The translations under genes and the position numbers were made by a program. Positions 43,114-51,709 of a DNA stretch of 64,000 nucleotides are shown here, piece by piece. Every line of letters starts with the position of its first letter. Within the stretch, counting starts at the first letter, position 1. The notes under the pieces were generated by a model. The model had not been told where the DNA came from and did no database searches. It saw nothing but the letters and a program-made list of their open reading frames with translations. This DNA is from Shinella granuli. Its GTDB lineage: Bacteria > Pseudomonadota > Alphaproteobacteria > Rhizobiales > Rhizobiaceae. The stretch lies in contig NZ_SLVX01000002.1 in assembly GCF_004341885.1 (NCBI RefSeq), forward strand, positions 1 through 64,000. The letters run 5' to 3'.

Positions 43114-43282
43114 TGTGTGTTTGCGCTGATGTAAGATGGTTGCGGGAAGGAGGCCGAGAGGATCCAGGCCGCCGTTTGTGACGGCAGGCCGCGACGTGGC
43201 TTGGTCCCTTCCCGCTTCGCCCATCAACCTGAACAGTTGCACGGGGCTGTCGCCACAGACCCCGCACACAGGAGCAGGCGCC
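43114..43282 (+). ncRNA. predicted bridge RNA of the IS110 element
   Basis: Two stem-loops are seen. The first is closed by GCGGGAAGG (43142-43150) with CCTTCCCGC (43207-43215) and contains AGGATCC (43159-43165), identical to the left target, and GTGG (43196-43199), complementary to CCAC at the right target. The second is closed by CCTG/CAGG (43228-43231, 43269-43272) with a cap hairpin CGGGG...CCCCG. It contains ACAGTTGC (43233-43240), identical to the right element end, and CACACAGG (43265-43272), complementary to the left junction CCTGTGTG. This is the guide layout of known IS110 bridge RNAs. RNA ends are not determined. Confidence 0.7.
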
Positions 43283-44209
43283 ATGACGATACACCATACC
43301 TTCATCGGCTGCGACATCGGCAAGGACATGATCGACATCTTCGATCCGCGAACGGCCAGGTTCTGCCGCATCCCCAATGACGAAGCGGCGCTGTCGACCT
43401 TCGCGCACCGTCTCGACCCGGCCACCGACCTGGTCGTCTTCGGGGCGACAGGCCATTGCGACCGGCTGTTGCGCCTGTGTCTTTCGCAGGCCGGCATCGC
43501 CTTTGCCCGCGTCAACCCGAAGACGGCCCGGCGCTTTGCCGAAGCGCGGGGACGGCTGGCCAAGACCGATCGCATCGATGCCCGCTCGCTTTGCGAGATG
43601 GGCGCCATGTTCGGCCTGACGGCCGAGGCGCCGCCTTGCCCGGTCCGCGAGCGGCTGGCGGCCCTTGCCCGCCGCCGGGATCAGCTCGTCGATGCCCGCG
43701 CAACCGAGCGCAGGCATCTTTGCGATGCCTTCGATCCCGCCATCCGCGCCGACATCGAGACCATGATCGCCATCCTCGGCGAGAAGATCGCCTCGATCCA
43801 GGCCGAGATCGACGACCACATGAAGAGCCAGGCCCTCACCGAACACGCCCATCGCCTCACCTCCGCCCCCGGCGTCGGCAAGGTGACGGCCTTGACCCTG
43901 CTGGCCCATATGCCCGAACTCGGCGCCCTCTCGCCCAAGGCGGCGGCAAGCCTTGCGGGCCTTGCTCCCTTCAATGACGATTCCGGCAAGAGATCCGGCC
44001 GACGCCGTATCAAGGGCGGCAGGCCACGCGTGCGAAAGGCCCTCTACATGGCGGCCCTCGGCGCCATCAAGGCCTCAGCGCGCCTGCGTGCCTTCCATCA
44101 AGCCGTCTCGGCCAGGACAGGATCGGCAAAGGCCGGCATCATCGCCGTCGCAAGGAAGCTCCTCACAATCCTAAATGCAATGCAGCGCGACAAAACTCAC
44201 TTCGCATGA
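43283..44209 (+). CDS. IS110-family transposase
   Basis: The 308-residue recombinase has the N-terminal RuvC-like DEDD domain (GCDIGKDMIDIFD near 8-20; LAKTDRIDARSL near 94-105) and the C-terminal Tnp domain with HRLTSAPGVGKVTALTLLAHMPELG (about 190-215), ASLAGLAPFNDDSGKRSGRRRIKGG and the region around SARTGSAKAG that carries the catalytic serine in this family. It is shorter than many IS110 enzymes but shows no frameshift. GGAGC precedes the ATG. It works with the bridge RNA made from the 5' end. Confidence 0.93.
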   Translation: MTIHHTFIGCDIGKDMIDIFDPRTARFCRIPNDEAALSTFAHRLDPATDLVVFGATGHCDRLLRLCLSQAGIAFARVNPKTARRFAEARGRLAKTDRIDARSLCEMGAMFGLTAEAPPCPVRERLAALARRRDQLVDARATERRHLCDAFDPAIRADIETMIAILGEKIASIQAEIDDHMKSQALTEHAHRLTSAPGVGKVTALTLLAHMPELGALSPKAAASLAGLAPFNDDSGKRSGRRRIKGGRPRVRKALYMAALGAIKASARLRAFHQAVSARTGSAKAGIIAVARKLLTILNAMQRDKTHFA

Positions 44210-44220
44210 ACACAGTTGCC

Positions 44221-44234
44221 ACCCGCACGGCACG
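44221..44234. repeat. right part of the palindrome broken by the IS element
   Basis: ACCCGCACGGCACG is the missing 14-base end of the interrupted 43-bp repeat. It lies 52 bases before the exonuclease start codon, so the IS sits in the upstream region of that gene. Confidence 0.9.
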
Positions 44235-44286
44235 CCGCCGACGGCTGCCACTGGCACCGCGCACAAAACCCTCTATCTTCCCCCGC

Positions 44287-45297
44287 ATGAAGCCCGACCA
44301 GCTCCTCCATCCGGCGCCCGCCGGCCTCTATTGCCCTGCCGGCGATTTCTACATCGATCCTGTCCGTCCCGTGGCAAGGGCGCTGATCACCCATGGCCAT
44401 TCCGACCATGCAAGGGCCGGGCACGGCGCGGTGCTGGCGACGCGCGAGACGCTCGACATCATGGCCATCCGCTACGGCGCGGATTTCTGCGGCGCGATGC
44501 AGGCGGCCGCCTTCGGCGAGCGCATCGATCTTTCCGGCGTCACCGTCTCCTTCCATCCCGCCGGCCATGTGCTCGGCTCGGCGCAGATCGCGGTGGAGAA
44601 GGCGGGCCTCACCATCGTCGCCTCCGGCGACTACAAGCGCGGCGCCGACCCGACCGCAACCCCCTACGAGCCGGTGCCCTGCGACATCTTCATCACCGAG
44701 GCGACCTTCGGCCTGCCGGTCTTCCATCATCCCGAGCCGAAGGGCGAGATGGGCAAGCTGCTGACCTCGCTCCGCCAGTTCCCGGAGCGCAGCCATCTGC
44801 TCGGCGCCTATTCGCTCGGCAAGGCGCAGCGCGTCATCCGCCTGCTGCGCGATTGCGGCTATGATGCGCCGATCTACATCCACGGCTCGCTCGCCCGTCT
44901 CTGCGACTATTATGTCAGCCGCGGCATTGCACTCGGCGACCTGCGCCCCGCCACGACGGAGAGAAGCAGCCCCGCCGATTTCCGCGGCGCCGTCGTCGTC
45001 GGCCCGCCCTCGGCCTTCGCCGACCGCTGGGCGCGCCGCTTCAACGAACCGCTCGTCGCCTTCGCCTCCGGCTGGATGATGGTGCGCCAGCGTGCCAAGC
45101 AGGGCGGCGTCGAGCTGCCGCTCGTCATCTCCGACCATTGCGACTGGCCGGAACTGACCGGGACGATCCGCGAGCTCGCGCCGCGCGAGGTCTGGGTGAC
45201 GCATGGCCGCGAGGAGGCGCTGGTGCGCTGGTGCGAACTCGCCGGCATCCCGGCCAGGCCGCTGCATCTCGTGGGCTATGAGGATGAGGGGGATTGA
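44287..45297 (+). CDS. ligase-associated DNA exonuclease
   Basis: The 336-residue protein is a metallo-beta-lactamase/beta-CASP nuclease of the type found beside LigB-like ATP-dependent ligases in alphaproteobacteria. HGHSDHARAGH (about 38-48) is the metal motif, with HPAGHVLGSAQ (about 97) and DYKRG following. It is thought to process DNA ends for repair with the ligase 259 bases downstream. The start is ATG 44287; the upstream frame runs into the IS. The IS110 insertion lies just upstream and may have altered its promoter. Confidence 0.88.
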   Translation: MKPDQLLHPAPAGLYCPAGDFYIDPVRPVARALITHGHSDHARAGHGAVLATRETLDIMAIRYGADFCGAMQAAAFGERIDLSGVTVSFHPAGHVLGSAQIAVEKAGLTIVASGDYKRGADPTATPYEPVPCDIFITEATFGLPVFHHPEPKGEMGKLLTSLRQFPERSHLLGAYSLGKAQRVIRLLRDCGYDAPIYIHGSLARLCDYYVSRGIALGDLRPATTERSSPADFRGAVVVGPPSAFADRWARRFNEPLVAFASGWMMVRQRAKQGGVELPLVISDHCDWPELTGTIRELAPREVWVTHGREEALVRWCELAGIPARPLHLVGYEDEGD

Positions 45298-45344
45298 GGA
45301 TGCAGCCTGCTTGTCCTTCGCCGGCTCCGTCTTCGGGGCTGCAA

Positions 45345-45501
45345 CACCCCCCTCTGCCCTGCCGGCCATCTCCCCCTCAAGGGGGGAGATTGGATGGAGC
45401 AACGTTTCGCCTATCGCTGGCGCTGCTGATCGAGCAAGGTTCCTGCTTCTTGCCGATCTCCCCCCTTGAGGGGGAGATGCCCGGCAGGGCAGAGGGGGGT
45501 G
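45345..45501. repeat. composite inverted-repeat element with 21-bp ends
   Basis: The outer arms CACCCCCCTCTGCCCTGCCGG (45345-45365) and their exact reverse complement (45481-45501) enclose two further hairpins, ATCTCCCCCTC/GGGGGGAGAT near 45369-45390 and GATCTCCCCCCTTGAGGGGGAGAT near 45455-45478. It has the form of a small non-coding palindromic element and lies between exonuclease and ligase. Confidence 0.8.
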
Positions 45502-45556
45502 CCGCAGCGTACGCCCCAACCACGGGCCCATCGCACGCAGGCGGAAGGCACACCCC

Positions 45557-47182
45557 ATGAGAGCCTTCGCCACGCTGCTCGACCGCCTCGTCCTCACCCC
45601 CTCGCGCAACGGCAAGCTGACGCTGCTCGCCGATTATTTCCGCGACACGCCCGATCCCGACCGCGGCTACGGCCTTGCCGCCATTGCCGGCACGCTGGAC
45701 TTGAAGAGCGTCAAGCCGGCGCTGCTGCGCGAGCTCGTGCTGGAGCGCATGGACGAGGTGCTGTTCCGCTATTCCTACGATTATGTCGGCGATCTCGCGG
45801 AAACCATCGCGCTCGTCTGGGACGAGGAGCGCAAGGAGCGCGTGCCGGATGAAGCGCAGCCCCGGCTCGGCGCCGTCGTTTCCCGCATGAACGCGCTCGG
45901 CCGCACGGAGGTGCGCGGCGCGGTGCGCGATCTCCTCGACCGGCTCGATCCCTCCGCCCGCTTCGCCTTCCTCAAGCTTGCGACCGGCGGCCTGCGCATC
46001 GGCGTTTCCGCGCGCCTTGCCAAGCAGGCGCTCGCCGATTTCTCCGGCAGGGACGTCACCGAGATCGAGACGCTGTGGCACGGGCTGTCGCCGCCCTACG
46101 AACCGCTCTTCGCCTGGCTGGAGGGCCGGGCGGACCGCCCGGTGCTCGCCACACCCGCCATCTTCCATTCCGTCATGCTCGCCAATCCGGTGGGCGAGGG
46201 GGATCTCGACGCGCTCGACCCGGCCGATTTCGCCGCCGAATGGAAGTGGGACGGCATTCGCGTGCAACTGTCGGCGGCCGGCAGCACGCGCCGCCTCTAT
46301 TCCCGCTCCGGCGACGACATCTCCGCGGCCTTTCCGGATGTGCTGGAGGCGATCAGCTTCGAGGGGGTGGTTGACGGCGAGCTGCTCGTCGGCGGCACGG
46401 CGCGCATGAACAGCCCGACGCGCACCTTCTCCGATCTCCAGCAGCGCCTCAACCGCAAGACCGTCACCCCGCGCATGCTGGAGGACTATCCCGCCTTCGT
46501 GCGCGCCTATGACGTGCTCTTCGAGGGCGAGGCGGATGTCCGCCCGCAGAGCTTTTCCGATCGCCGCGCCCGCCTCGGCGAAATGATCGAGAAGGCGCCG
46601 CACGATCGTTTCGACCTGTCGCCGCTGGTGCCCTTCGGCTCCTGGGCCGAGCTGGAGACGATCCGCCGCGATCCGCCCGATCCGGTCATCGAGGGGGTGA
46701 TGATCAAGCGGCTGGACAGCCCCTACCAGGCCGGCCGCATGAAGGGCCCGTGGTTCAAGTGGAAGCGCGATCCCTTCAACATCGACGCCGTCATGATGTA
46801 TGCCCAGCGCGGCCACGGCAAGCGCTCGAGCTACTATTCCGACTTCACCTTCGGCGTGTGGACCGACGGCCCGGACGGTCCCCTGCTGGTGCCCGTCGGA
46901 AAGGCCTATTTCGGCTTCACCGATGCCGAGCTCGAAGTGCTCGACCGCTATGTGCGCAACAATACGACCGACCGTTTCGGCCCCGTGCGCGCCGTCAGGG
47001 CCGAACCCGGCTACGGCTTCGTGCTGGAGGTCGCCTTCGAGGGCATCAACCGCTCCACCCGCCACAAATCCGGCGTCGCCATGCGCTTCCCCCGCATCGC
47101 CCGCCTGAGGCAGGACAAGCTGCCCGCCGACGCCGACCGGCTGGAGACGCTGATGGCGATGGTGGAAGCGAAGGAAGGGTAG
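45557..47182 (+). CDS. ATP-dependent DNA ligase (cisplatin-response type)
   Basis: The 541-residue protein has the N-terminal DNA-binding domain (about 1-190), the nucleotidyltransferase core with EWKWDGIRVQL (Lys at about 229, the adenylated residue) and VDGELLVGG (about 273-281), and a C-terminal OB fold. This clade is paired with the upstream exonuclease in DNA repair. The helicase and phosphoesterase usually found with them are not in this window. Confidence 0.92.
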   Translation: MRAFATLLDRLVLTPSRNGKLTLLADYFRDTPDPDRGYGLAAIAGTLDLKSVKPALLRELVLERMDEVLFRYSYDYVGDLAETIALVWDEERKERVPDEAQPRLGAVVSRMNALGRTEVRGAVRDLLDRLDPSARFAFLKLATGGLRIGVSARLAKQALADFSGRDVTEIETLWHGLSPPYEPLFAWLEGRADRPVLATPAIFHSVMLANPVGEGDLDALDPADFAAEWKWDGIRVQLSAAGSTRRLYSRSGDDISAAFPDVLEAISFEGVVDGELLVGGTARMNSPTRTFSDLQQRLNRKTVTPRMLEDYPAFVRAYDVLFEGEADVRPQSFSDRRARLGEMIEKAPHDRFDLSPLVPFGSWAELETIRRDPPDPVIEGVMIKRLDSPYQAGRMKGPWFKWKRDPFNIDAVMMYAQRGHGKRSSYYSDFTFGVWTDGPDGPLLVPVGKAYFGFTDAELEVLDRYVRNNTTDRFGPVRAVRAEPGYGFVLEVAFEGINRSTRHKSGVAMRFPRIARLRQDKLPADADRLETLMAMVEAKEG

Positions 47183-47197
47183 GGTAGCGGTTGCCGC

Positions 47198-48157
47198 TCA
47201 AAGCCCCAGCGCCGAAAGGTCCGGTCCGAGCGGCACGATGCCGTTCGGGTTCAGCGACCTGATCGAATAATAGCCGTGCTTGATATGGTCGATGCTGACC
47301 GTCTCGCGCACGCCCGGCAAGTCGAGCACGCGCTTCGTATAGGCCGAGAGCGCCGCATAGTCGGCAAGCTGCCGGCGGTTGCACTTGAAGAGGCCGTGAT
47401 AGGCGGCGTCGAAGCGGATGAGGGTGACGAAGAGGCGGATGTCGGCCTCGGTGAAGGCCCCGCCGGTGAGGAACGGCCCGCCGGCGGCAAGGCGCGCCTC
47501 CAGTTCGTCCAGCATGGCGAAGACGCCATGGAAGGCCTCCTCGTAGGCGACCTGCGTGGTGGCGAAGCCGGCGCGGTAGACGCCGTTGTTGAGCGCGGGA
47601 TAGATGCGCTCGTTGAGCGCGTCGATCTCGCCGCGCAGGGCCTCGGGATAGAGGTCGACGCTCTCGTCCGCCAGCGCGCCGAAGCCGCTGTTCAGCATGC
47701 GTATGATGTCGGCGGATTCGTTGTTGACGATCGTCTTCAGCGCTTTGTCCCAGAGCACCGGCACGGTGGCGCGGCCGGTGAAGGTGGGTGCGGCGCGGGT
47801 GTAGAGCTCGTGCATGTAGGTCGCGCCGTTGAGGTCGTCGCGGTTTGCGCCCGGATAGTCGCCGAAGCGCCAGCCCTGGTCGGTCAGCGCCGGCTCGACG
47901 ACCGAGACGGAGATCACGCCGTCGAGCTTCTTCAGCCGGCGGGCGATCAGCGTGCGCGAGGCCCAGGGGCAGATCAGCGCGACATAGAGCTGGTAGCGCC
48001 CGGCCTCGGCCGCAAAGCCGCCTTCGCCCGTCGGGCCGGCGCTGCCGTCGGGCGTCACCCAGTTGCGGAAGCTCGAAACCTGCCGCACGAAGCCGCCCTT
48101 GGCATCCTTCGCCTGGACAGGCTGCCAGTCTTCCGTCCATTTGCCATTGACGAGCAT
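47198..48157 (-). CDS. glutathionyl-hydroquinone reductase-like GST
   Basis: The 319-residue protein belongs to the xi-class GST/YqjG group, which removes glutathione from glutathionyl-hydroquinones. The active site is in ICPWASRTLIARRLKKL (about 60-76, Cys-Pro-Trp). Typical family landmarks are TVPVLWDKALKTIVNNESADIIRMLNS (about 131-157) and IKHGYYSIRSLNPNGIVP near the end. The start is ATG 48157. It converges on the ligase gene. Confidence 0.9.
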   Translation of the reverse strand: MLVNGKWTEDWQPVQAKDAKGGFVRQVSSFRNWVTPDGSAGPTGEGGFAAEAGRYQLYVALICPWASRTLIARRLKKLDGVISVSVVEPALTDQGWRFGDYPGANRDDLNGATYMHELYTRAAPTFTGRATVPVLWDKALKTIVNNESADIIRMLNSGFGALADESVDLYPEALRGEIDALNERIYPALNNGVYRAGFATTQVAYEEAFHGVFAMLDELEARLAAGGPFLTGGAFTEADIRLFVTLIRFDAAYHGLFKCNRRQLADYAALSAYTKRVLDLPGVRETVSIDHIKHGYYSIRSLNPNGIVPLGPDLSALGL

Positions 48158-48303
48158 CGCGCTATCCCCGTTTCGGTTGAAGTTACCGTCCGGGATAATC
48201 CGCGCGCGCGAAAACGGCAATTCTCCCGGCGATTGACACAGCGTTCACAAAGTGGCCCGGCGGTGACAGGACGGTGAAAAGCCGTCGCGCAAGCCTGAGG
48301 CCA

Positions 48304-48326
48304 GCCGCAATTGCCACAATTGCGGC
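48304..48326. repeat. short perfect inverted repeat upstream of the L,D-transpeptidase
   Basis: GCCGCAATTG-CCA-CAATTGCGGC is a 10-bp perfect inverted repeat with a three-base centre, 92 bases before the L,D-transpeptidase start. It may be an operator or a short hairpin; no known site matches. Confidence 0.5.
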
Positions 48327-48417
48327 AGGGTTATGGACCTAATTTGCCGCTCGTTAGTTAGTGATTCAGCCTCTCGCCCCATTCTACGTTTCCGCATAAC
48401 GGATTTTGACGATCTCC

Positions 48418-49191
48418 ATGACCGACACCGCGCTCTCCCGCCGCCGCTTCCTGCAGTTTACCGGGCTTGCTATGGCAAGCGGCCTGGCCGGCTGCACCTC
48501 CTCGATGAACACGGACCGGTTCCGCTACGAGACCCGGCCCTATTTCCGCAATCCCGCGCTGGAGGGCCGGCCGGAATATATCGACGGCGCGCGCAGCGAT
48601 GGCCTCGGCGGCCGGTCGCCGAGCGGGCTTCTGCCGGAATCGTCCTATTACGCCTCGATCTACGGCCCGGTGTCCGACGGCGGCTATCAGGTGCCGGCGG
48701 TGCCCTACCAGCAGATCGACGCGCGCTACTATCGCCAGGAGGTCGAAAGCCCGTTCGGCGAGCGGCCGGGCACGATCATCGTCGACACGGGCAACCGCTT
48801 CCTCTACCTCATCCTGCCGAACGGCCGCGCCATGCGCTACGGCGTCGGCATCGGCCGGCAGGGCTTTTCCTGGTCGGGCCGCGGCGTCATCCAGTGGAAG
48901 CAGGCCTGGCCGAAATGGACGCCGCCGGACGAGATGGTGGCGCGCCAGCCGGAGCTCGTCAAATATTCCGCCGCCAATGGCGGCATGCCCGGCGGCCTCA
49001 ACAACCCGCTCGGCGCGCGCGCGCTCTACATCTTCCAGAACGGCGAGGACACGCTCTACCGCCTGCACGGCTCGCCGGAATGGAAGTCCATCGGCAAGGC
49101 CGTGTCCTCCGGCTGCGTGCGCATGCTGAACCAGGATGTCATCGATCTCTACGATCGCGTGAAGGGCAAGGCGCCGATCCTGGTGATCTGA
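48418..49191 (+). CDS. L,D-transpeptidase lipoprotein (YkuD domain)
   Basis: The 257-residue protein crosslinks peptidoglycan or anchors envelope proteins. The N-terminus combines RRRFLQFTG with a lipobox LAGC (Cys near 25), so it is a lipoprotein and possibly Tat-exported. The YkuD domain (about 115-250) ends in the catalytic motif HGSPEWKSIGKAVSSGCVRM with His near 219 and Cys near 233. The start ATG 48418 is preferred to the TTG four codons earlier. Confidence 0.9.
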   Translation: MTDTALSRRRFLQFTGLAMASGLAGCTSSMNTDRFRYETRPYFRNPALEGRPEYIDGARSDGLGGRSPSGLLPESSYYASIYGPVSDGGYQVPAVPYQQIDARYYRQEVESPFGERPGTIIVDTGNRFLYLILPNGRAMRYGVGIGRQGFSWSGRGVIQWKQAWPKWTPPDEMVARQPELVKYSAANGGMPGGLNNPLGARALYIFQNGEDTLYRLHGSPEWKSIGKAVSSGCVRMLNQDVIDLYDRVKGKAPILVI

Positions 49192-49236
49192 GCGCAAGCC
49201 GTCTCCCGCCAACCTGTCTTCCGCAAACCTCTCTTT

Positions 49237-49309
49237 CGTCATCCTCGGGCTTGACCCGAGGATCCACCGCAGCACCCCGCGCGTGGATGGTCGGGCCAGG
49301 CCCGGCCAT
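49237..49309. repeat. dispersed double palindrome, copy at 49237
   Basis: The first hairpin is CGTCATCCTCGGG-CTTGA-CCCGAGGATC and the second GGATGGTCGGGCC...GGCCCGGCCAT. The distal end is worn (ATAAAGG instead of ATGACGG). Confidence 0.8.
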
Positions 49310-49460
49310 AAAGGAGAGGTTTGCGGAAGAGAGGTTGGCGGGAGACGGCCGTCGCCACCGGCGACCTGCGCGGATCGACGGCGCGTACCTGATCCTGCTG
49401 GCGGCGGTTAACGCCTTCGCCTGCCCGCGCCTTCGGGCAGACCTTCACCCCACCCACCAA

Positions 49461-49537
49461 CGTCATCCTCGGGCTTGACCCGAGGATCCACCGCCGCACC
49501 CCGTGCGTGGATGGTCGGGTCAGGCCCGACCATGACG
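49461..49537. repeat. dispersed double palindrome, copy at 49461
   Basis: This is a full 77-bp unit with intact CGTCAT and ATGACG ends, like the copies at 12661 and 12873. With the copy at 49237 it takes up much of the 379-base gap between the L,D-transpeptidase and purN, in which I see no gene. Confidence 0.8.
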
Positions 49538-49570
49538 GAGGAGAGGTTTGCGGGCCTTTACAGGTCGGGT

Positions 49571-50236
49571 CTAATCCGCCGCCGGCGAGATCAGGTGGGC
49601 GCCGTCGATTCGCGGCAGGTCGCCGGTGGCGACGGCCTTGCCGCCCTCCATGCGCACCTTGCCTTCGGCAACGAGCCGCAGGGCCAGCGGATAGCTGCGG
49701 TGCTCGACCGTCAGCACGCGCGCGGCCAGCGTGCCCGCCGTATCGTCTGGCAGGACGGGAACCGCGGCCTGCACGATGGCCGGACCTTCATCCATGCCCT
49801 CGGTCACGAAATGCACCGTGCAGCCGGCGATGCGCATGCCCGCGTCGATGGCGCGCTGGTGCGTGTTAAGGCCGGGGAAGAGCGGCAGGAGGGACGGGTG
49901 GATGTTGAGGATGCGGCCCTCATAGCGGCTGACGAAGGCGCCGGAGATCAGGCGCATGTAGCCGGCAAGGCAGATGAGGTCGGGCGAGAGCGCGTCGAGC
50001 GCCTCGATGATGGCCGCCTCATGGGCGTCCTTGCTGGTGAAATCCTTGCGCAGGAAGGTGCGGGTCGCAATGCCGAGCGCTTCCGCCCTGGCCAGCCCGC
50101 CGGCCCCCGCCTTGTCGGAGAAGACGGCGACGATCTCCGCCGGAAAATCCGGGTCCGCCGCGGCCTTCGCCAGGGCCAGCATGTTGGAGCCGCCGCCGGA
50201 GATGAAGGCGACGACGCGCTTGCGCGATCCGCTCAT
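49571..50236 (-). CDS. purN: phosphoribosylglycinamide formyltransferase
   Basis: PurN transfers a formyl group from 10-formyl-THF to GAR in purine synthesis. The 221-residue protein has ISGGGSNM (about 12-19, phosphate loop) and the catalytic stretch [13 protein letters not shown] (Asn and His near 111-114) with [13 protein letters not shown] (Asp near 150). It overlaps the purM stop by four bases, so the genes are coupled. Confidence 0.95.
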   Translation of the reverse strand: MSGSRKRVVAFISGGGSNMLALAKAAADPDFPAEIVAVFSDKAGAGGLARAEALGIATRTFLRKDFTSKDAHEAAIIEALDALSPDLICLAGYMRLISGAFVSRYEGRILNIHPSLLPLFPGLNTHQRAIDAGMRIAGCTVHFVTEGMDEGPAIVQAAVPVLPDDTAGTLAARVLTVEHRSYPLALRLVAEGKVRMEGGKAVATGDLPRIDGAHLISPAAD

Positions 50237-51306
50237 AGGGCGAGCGTGCCCTTGTAGATCGTGCCGGCCACGCCCTCTTCGCGCGCGACCATGCGGCCGA
50301 GGCGGAAGACGGTTTCACCTTCGCGGGAAAGCACGGCGGCGACCTCGTCGGCCTTGTCGGCCGGAACGACGGCGATCATGCCGACGCCGCAGTTGAAGGT
50401 GCGCAGCATTTCCGTGGCGGCGACGCCGCCCGTCCCGGCGAGCCAGGAGAAGACGGCCGGCGCCTTGACGGCGGCAAGGTCGATCTCGGCGGCGAGATGC
50501 TTCGGCAGCACGCGCGGAATGTTCTCCGGAAAGCCGCCACCGGTGATATGCGCCAGCGCCTTGATCGAGCCGGTCTCGCGGATCGCCTTCAGCAGCGGCT
50601 TCACATAGATCTTCGTCGGCGTCAGCAGCGCCTCGCCGAGGCTCTTTTCGGCGTCGAACGGCGCGGGCGCGTCCCAGGCGAAGCCCGAGAGCGTCACGAT
50701 CTTGCGCACCAGCGAATAGCCGTTGGAATGCACGCCCGAGGAGGCAAGGCCGAGGATGACGTCGCCCTCGGCGATATCGCCCGAGGGCAGCAGCCTGCCG
50801 CGCTCGGCGGCGCCGACGGCAAAGCCGGCAAGGTCATAGTCGCCATGCGAATACATGCCCGGCATTTCCGCCGTCTCGCCGCCGATGAGCGCGCAGCCGG
50901 CCTGGCGGCAGCCTTCGGCGATGCCTTCGACGATCGTCGCGCCCTGGTCGGGGTCGAGCTTGCCGGTGGCGAAATAGTCGAGGAAGAAGAGGGGTTCGGC
51001 GCCCTGCACCACGAGGTCGTTGACGCACATGGCGACGAGGTCGATGCCGACCGTGTCGTGGCGGTTCGCGTCGATGGCGATCTTCAGCTTGGTGCCGACG
51101 CCGTCATTGGCGGCAACGAGCACCGGATCGGTGAAGCCGGCGGCCTTCAGGTCGAACAGCCCGCCGAAGCCGCCGATCTCGCCGTCCGCGCCCGGGCGGC
51201 GCGTCGAGCGCACGGCCGGCTTGATCTTCTCGACCATCAGGTTGCCCGCGTCGATGTCGACGCCCGCATCGCTATAGGTCAGACCGTTCTTTCCCGACTG
51301 GCTCAT
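50233..51306 (-). CDS. purM: phosphoribosylformylglycinamidine cyclo-ligase
   Basis: PurM forms AIR from FGAM with ATP. The 357-residue protein shows the N-terminal [19 protein letters not shown] (about 4-22), the glycine-rich [10 protein letters not shown] (about 46-55) and the conserved [19 protein letters not shown] (about 251-269). It is the first gene of purM-purN and divergent from the AI-2E gene. A repeat palindrome occupies the gap between. Confidence 0.95.
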   Translation of the reverse strand: MSQSGKNGLTYSDAGVDIDAGNLMVEKIKPAVRSTRRPGADGEIGGFGGLFDLKAAGFTDPVLVAANDGVGTKLKIAIDANRHDTVGIDLVAMCVNDLVVQGAEPLFFLDYFATGKLDPDQGATIVEGIAEGCRQAGCALIGGETAEMPGMYSHGDYDLAGFAVGAAERGRLLPSGDIAEGDVILGLASSGVHSNGYSLVRKIVTLSGFAWDAPAPFDAEKSLGEALLTPTKIYVKPLLKAIRETGSIKALAHITGGGFPENIPRVLPKHLAAEIDLAAVKAPAVFSWLAGTGGVAATEMLRTFNCGVGMIAVVPADKADEVAAVLSREGETVFRLGRMVAREEGVAGTIYKGTLAL

Positions 51307-51449
51307 GGCTCTCGTCTCCGGCTTGAGGCCTCTGGAGGCCTGCTTGGGGCTTGTCGCGCCCGATTGGCATGGCGGGGGATGAAGTGCAAGCGGAATGCCG
51401 GGAATGCGGGGATTTTTTCACCGGTTTGCGGGGATGGCGGCGCTGCCTG

Positions 51450-51501
51450 CCCCTCACCCTGGCCCTCTCCCCGCAGGCGGGGAAAGGGCCAGGGTGAGGG
51501 G
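51450..51501. repeat. palindrome of the 20459 family, unit 1 in the purM gap
   Basis: CCCCTCACCCTGGCCCT and AGGGCCAGGGTGAGGGG are inverted copies around CTCCCCGC-AGGC-GGGGA. It is a variant of the palindrome found between betB and betA. The 403-base gap between purM and the AI-2E gene contains only this unit and the next. Confidence 0.8.
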
Positions 51502-51550
51502 ACGTGCCCCCGCATGATGTGGAAATAGGGGAAAACGGCGCGGCCCGTTT

Positions 51551-51600
51551 CCTTCGCCCCGCTTGCGGGGAGAAGGTGGCCGGCAGGCCGGATGAGGGGC
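51551..51600. repeat. palindrome of the 20459 family, unit 2 in the purM gap
   Basis: CCTTCGCCCCGCTTGCGGGGAGAAGG followed by TGGCCGGCAGGCCGGATGAGGGGC resembles the right half of the units at 20459 and 33881. Confidence 0.7.
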
Positions 51601-51709
51601 AAATCCACGGAGAACGGCGTTTCCCCCACCGCCCCGCCGAGCCTTGACCTTTCTCATCCCCGCATCCTATCTCCTCATGCAATACGGCGAAACACGAGGA
51701 AAGAGCGCG

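Larger units (their letters stand above)
43114..44220 (+). mobile_element. IS110-family insertion sequence, 1.1 kb
   Basis: The limits are read from the interrupted repeat: chromosome ...GAGGATCC before 43114 and ACCCGCAC... from 44221. The dinucleotide CC is present at both junctions (43112-43113 and 44219-44220), the kind of short core expected for IS110 recombination, and there are no long terminal inverted repeats. A 169-base 5' noncoding end precedes the transposase, while only 11 bases follow it. That fits the IS110 group rather than IS1111. Confidence 0.85.
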
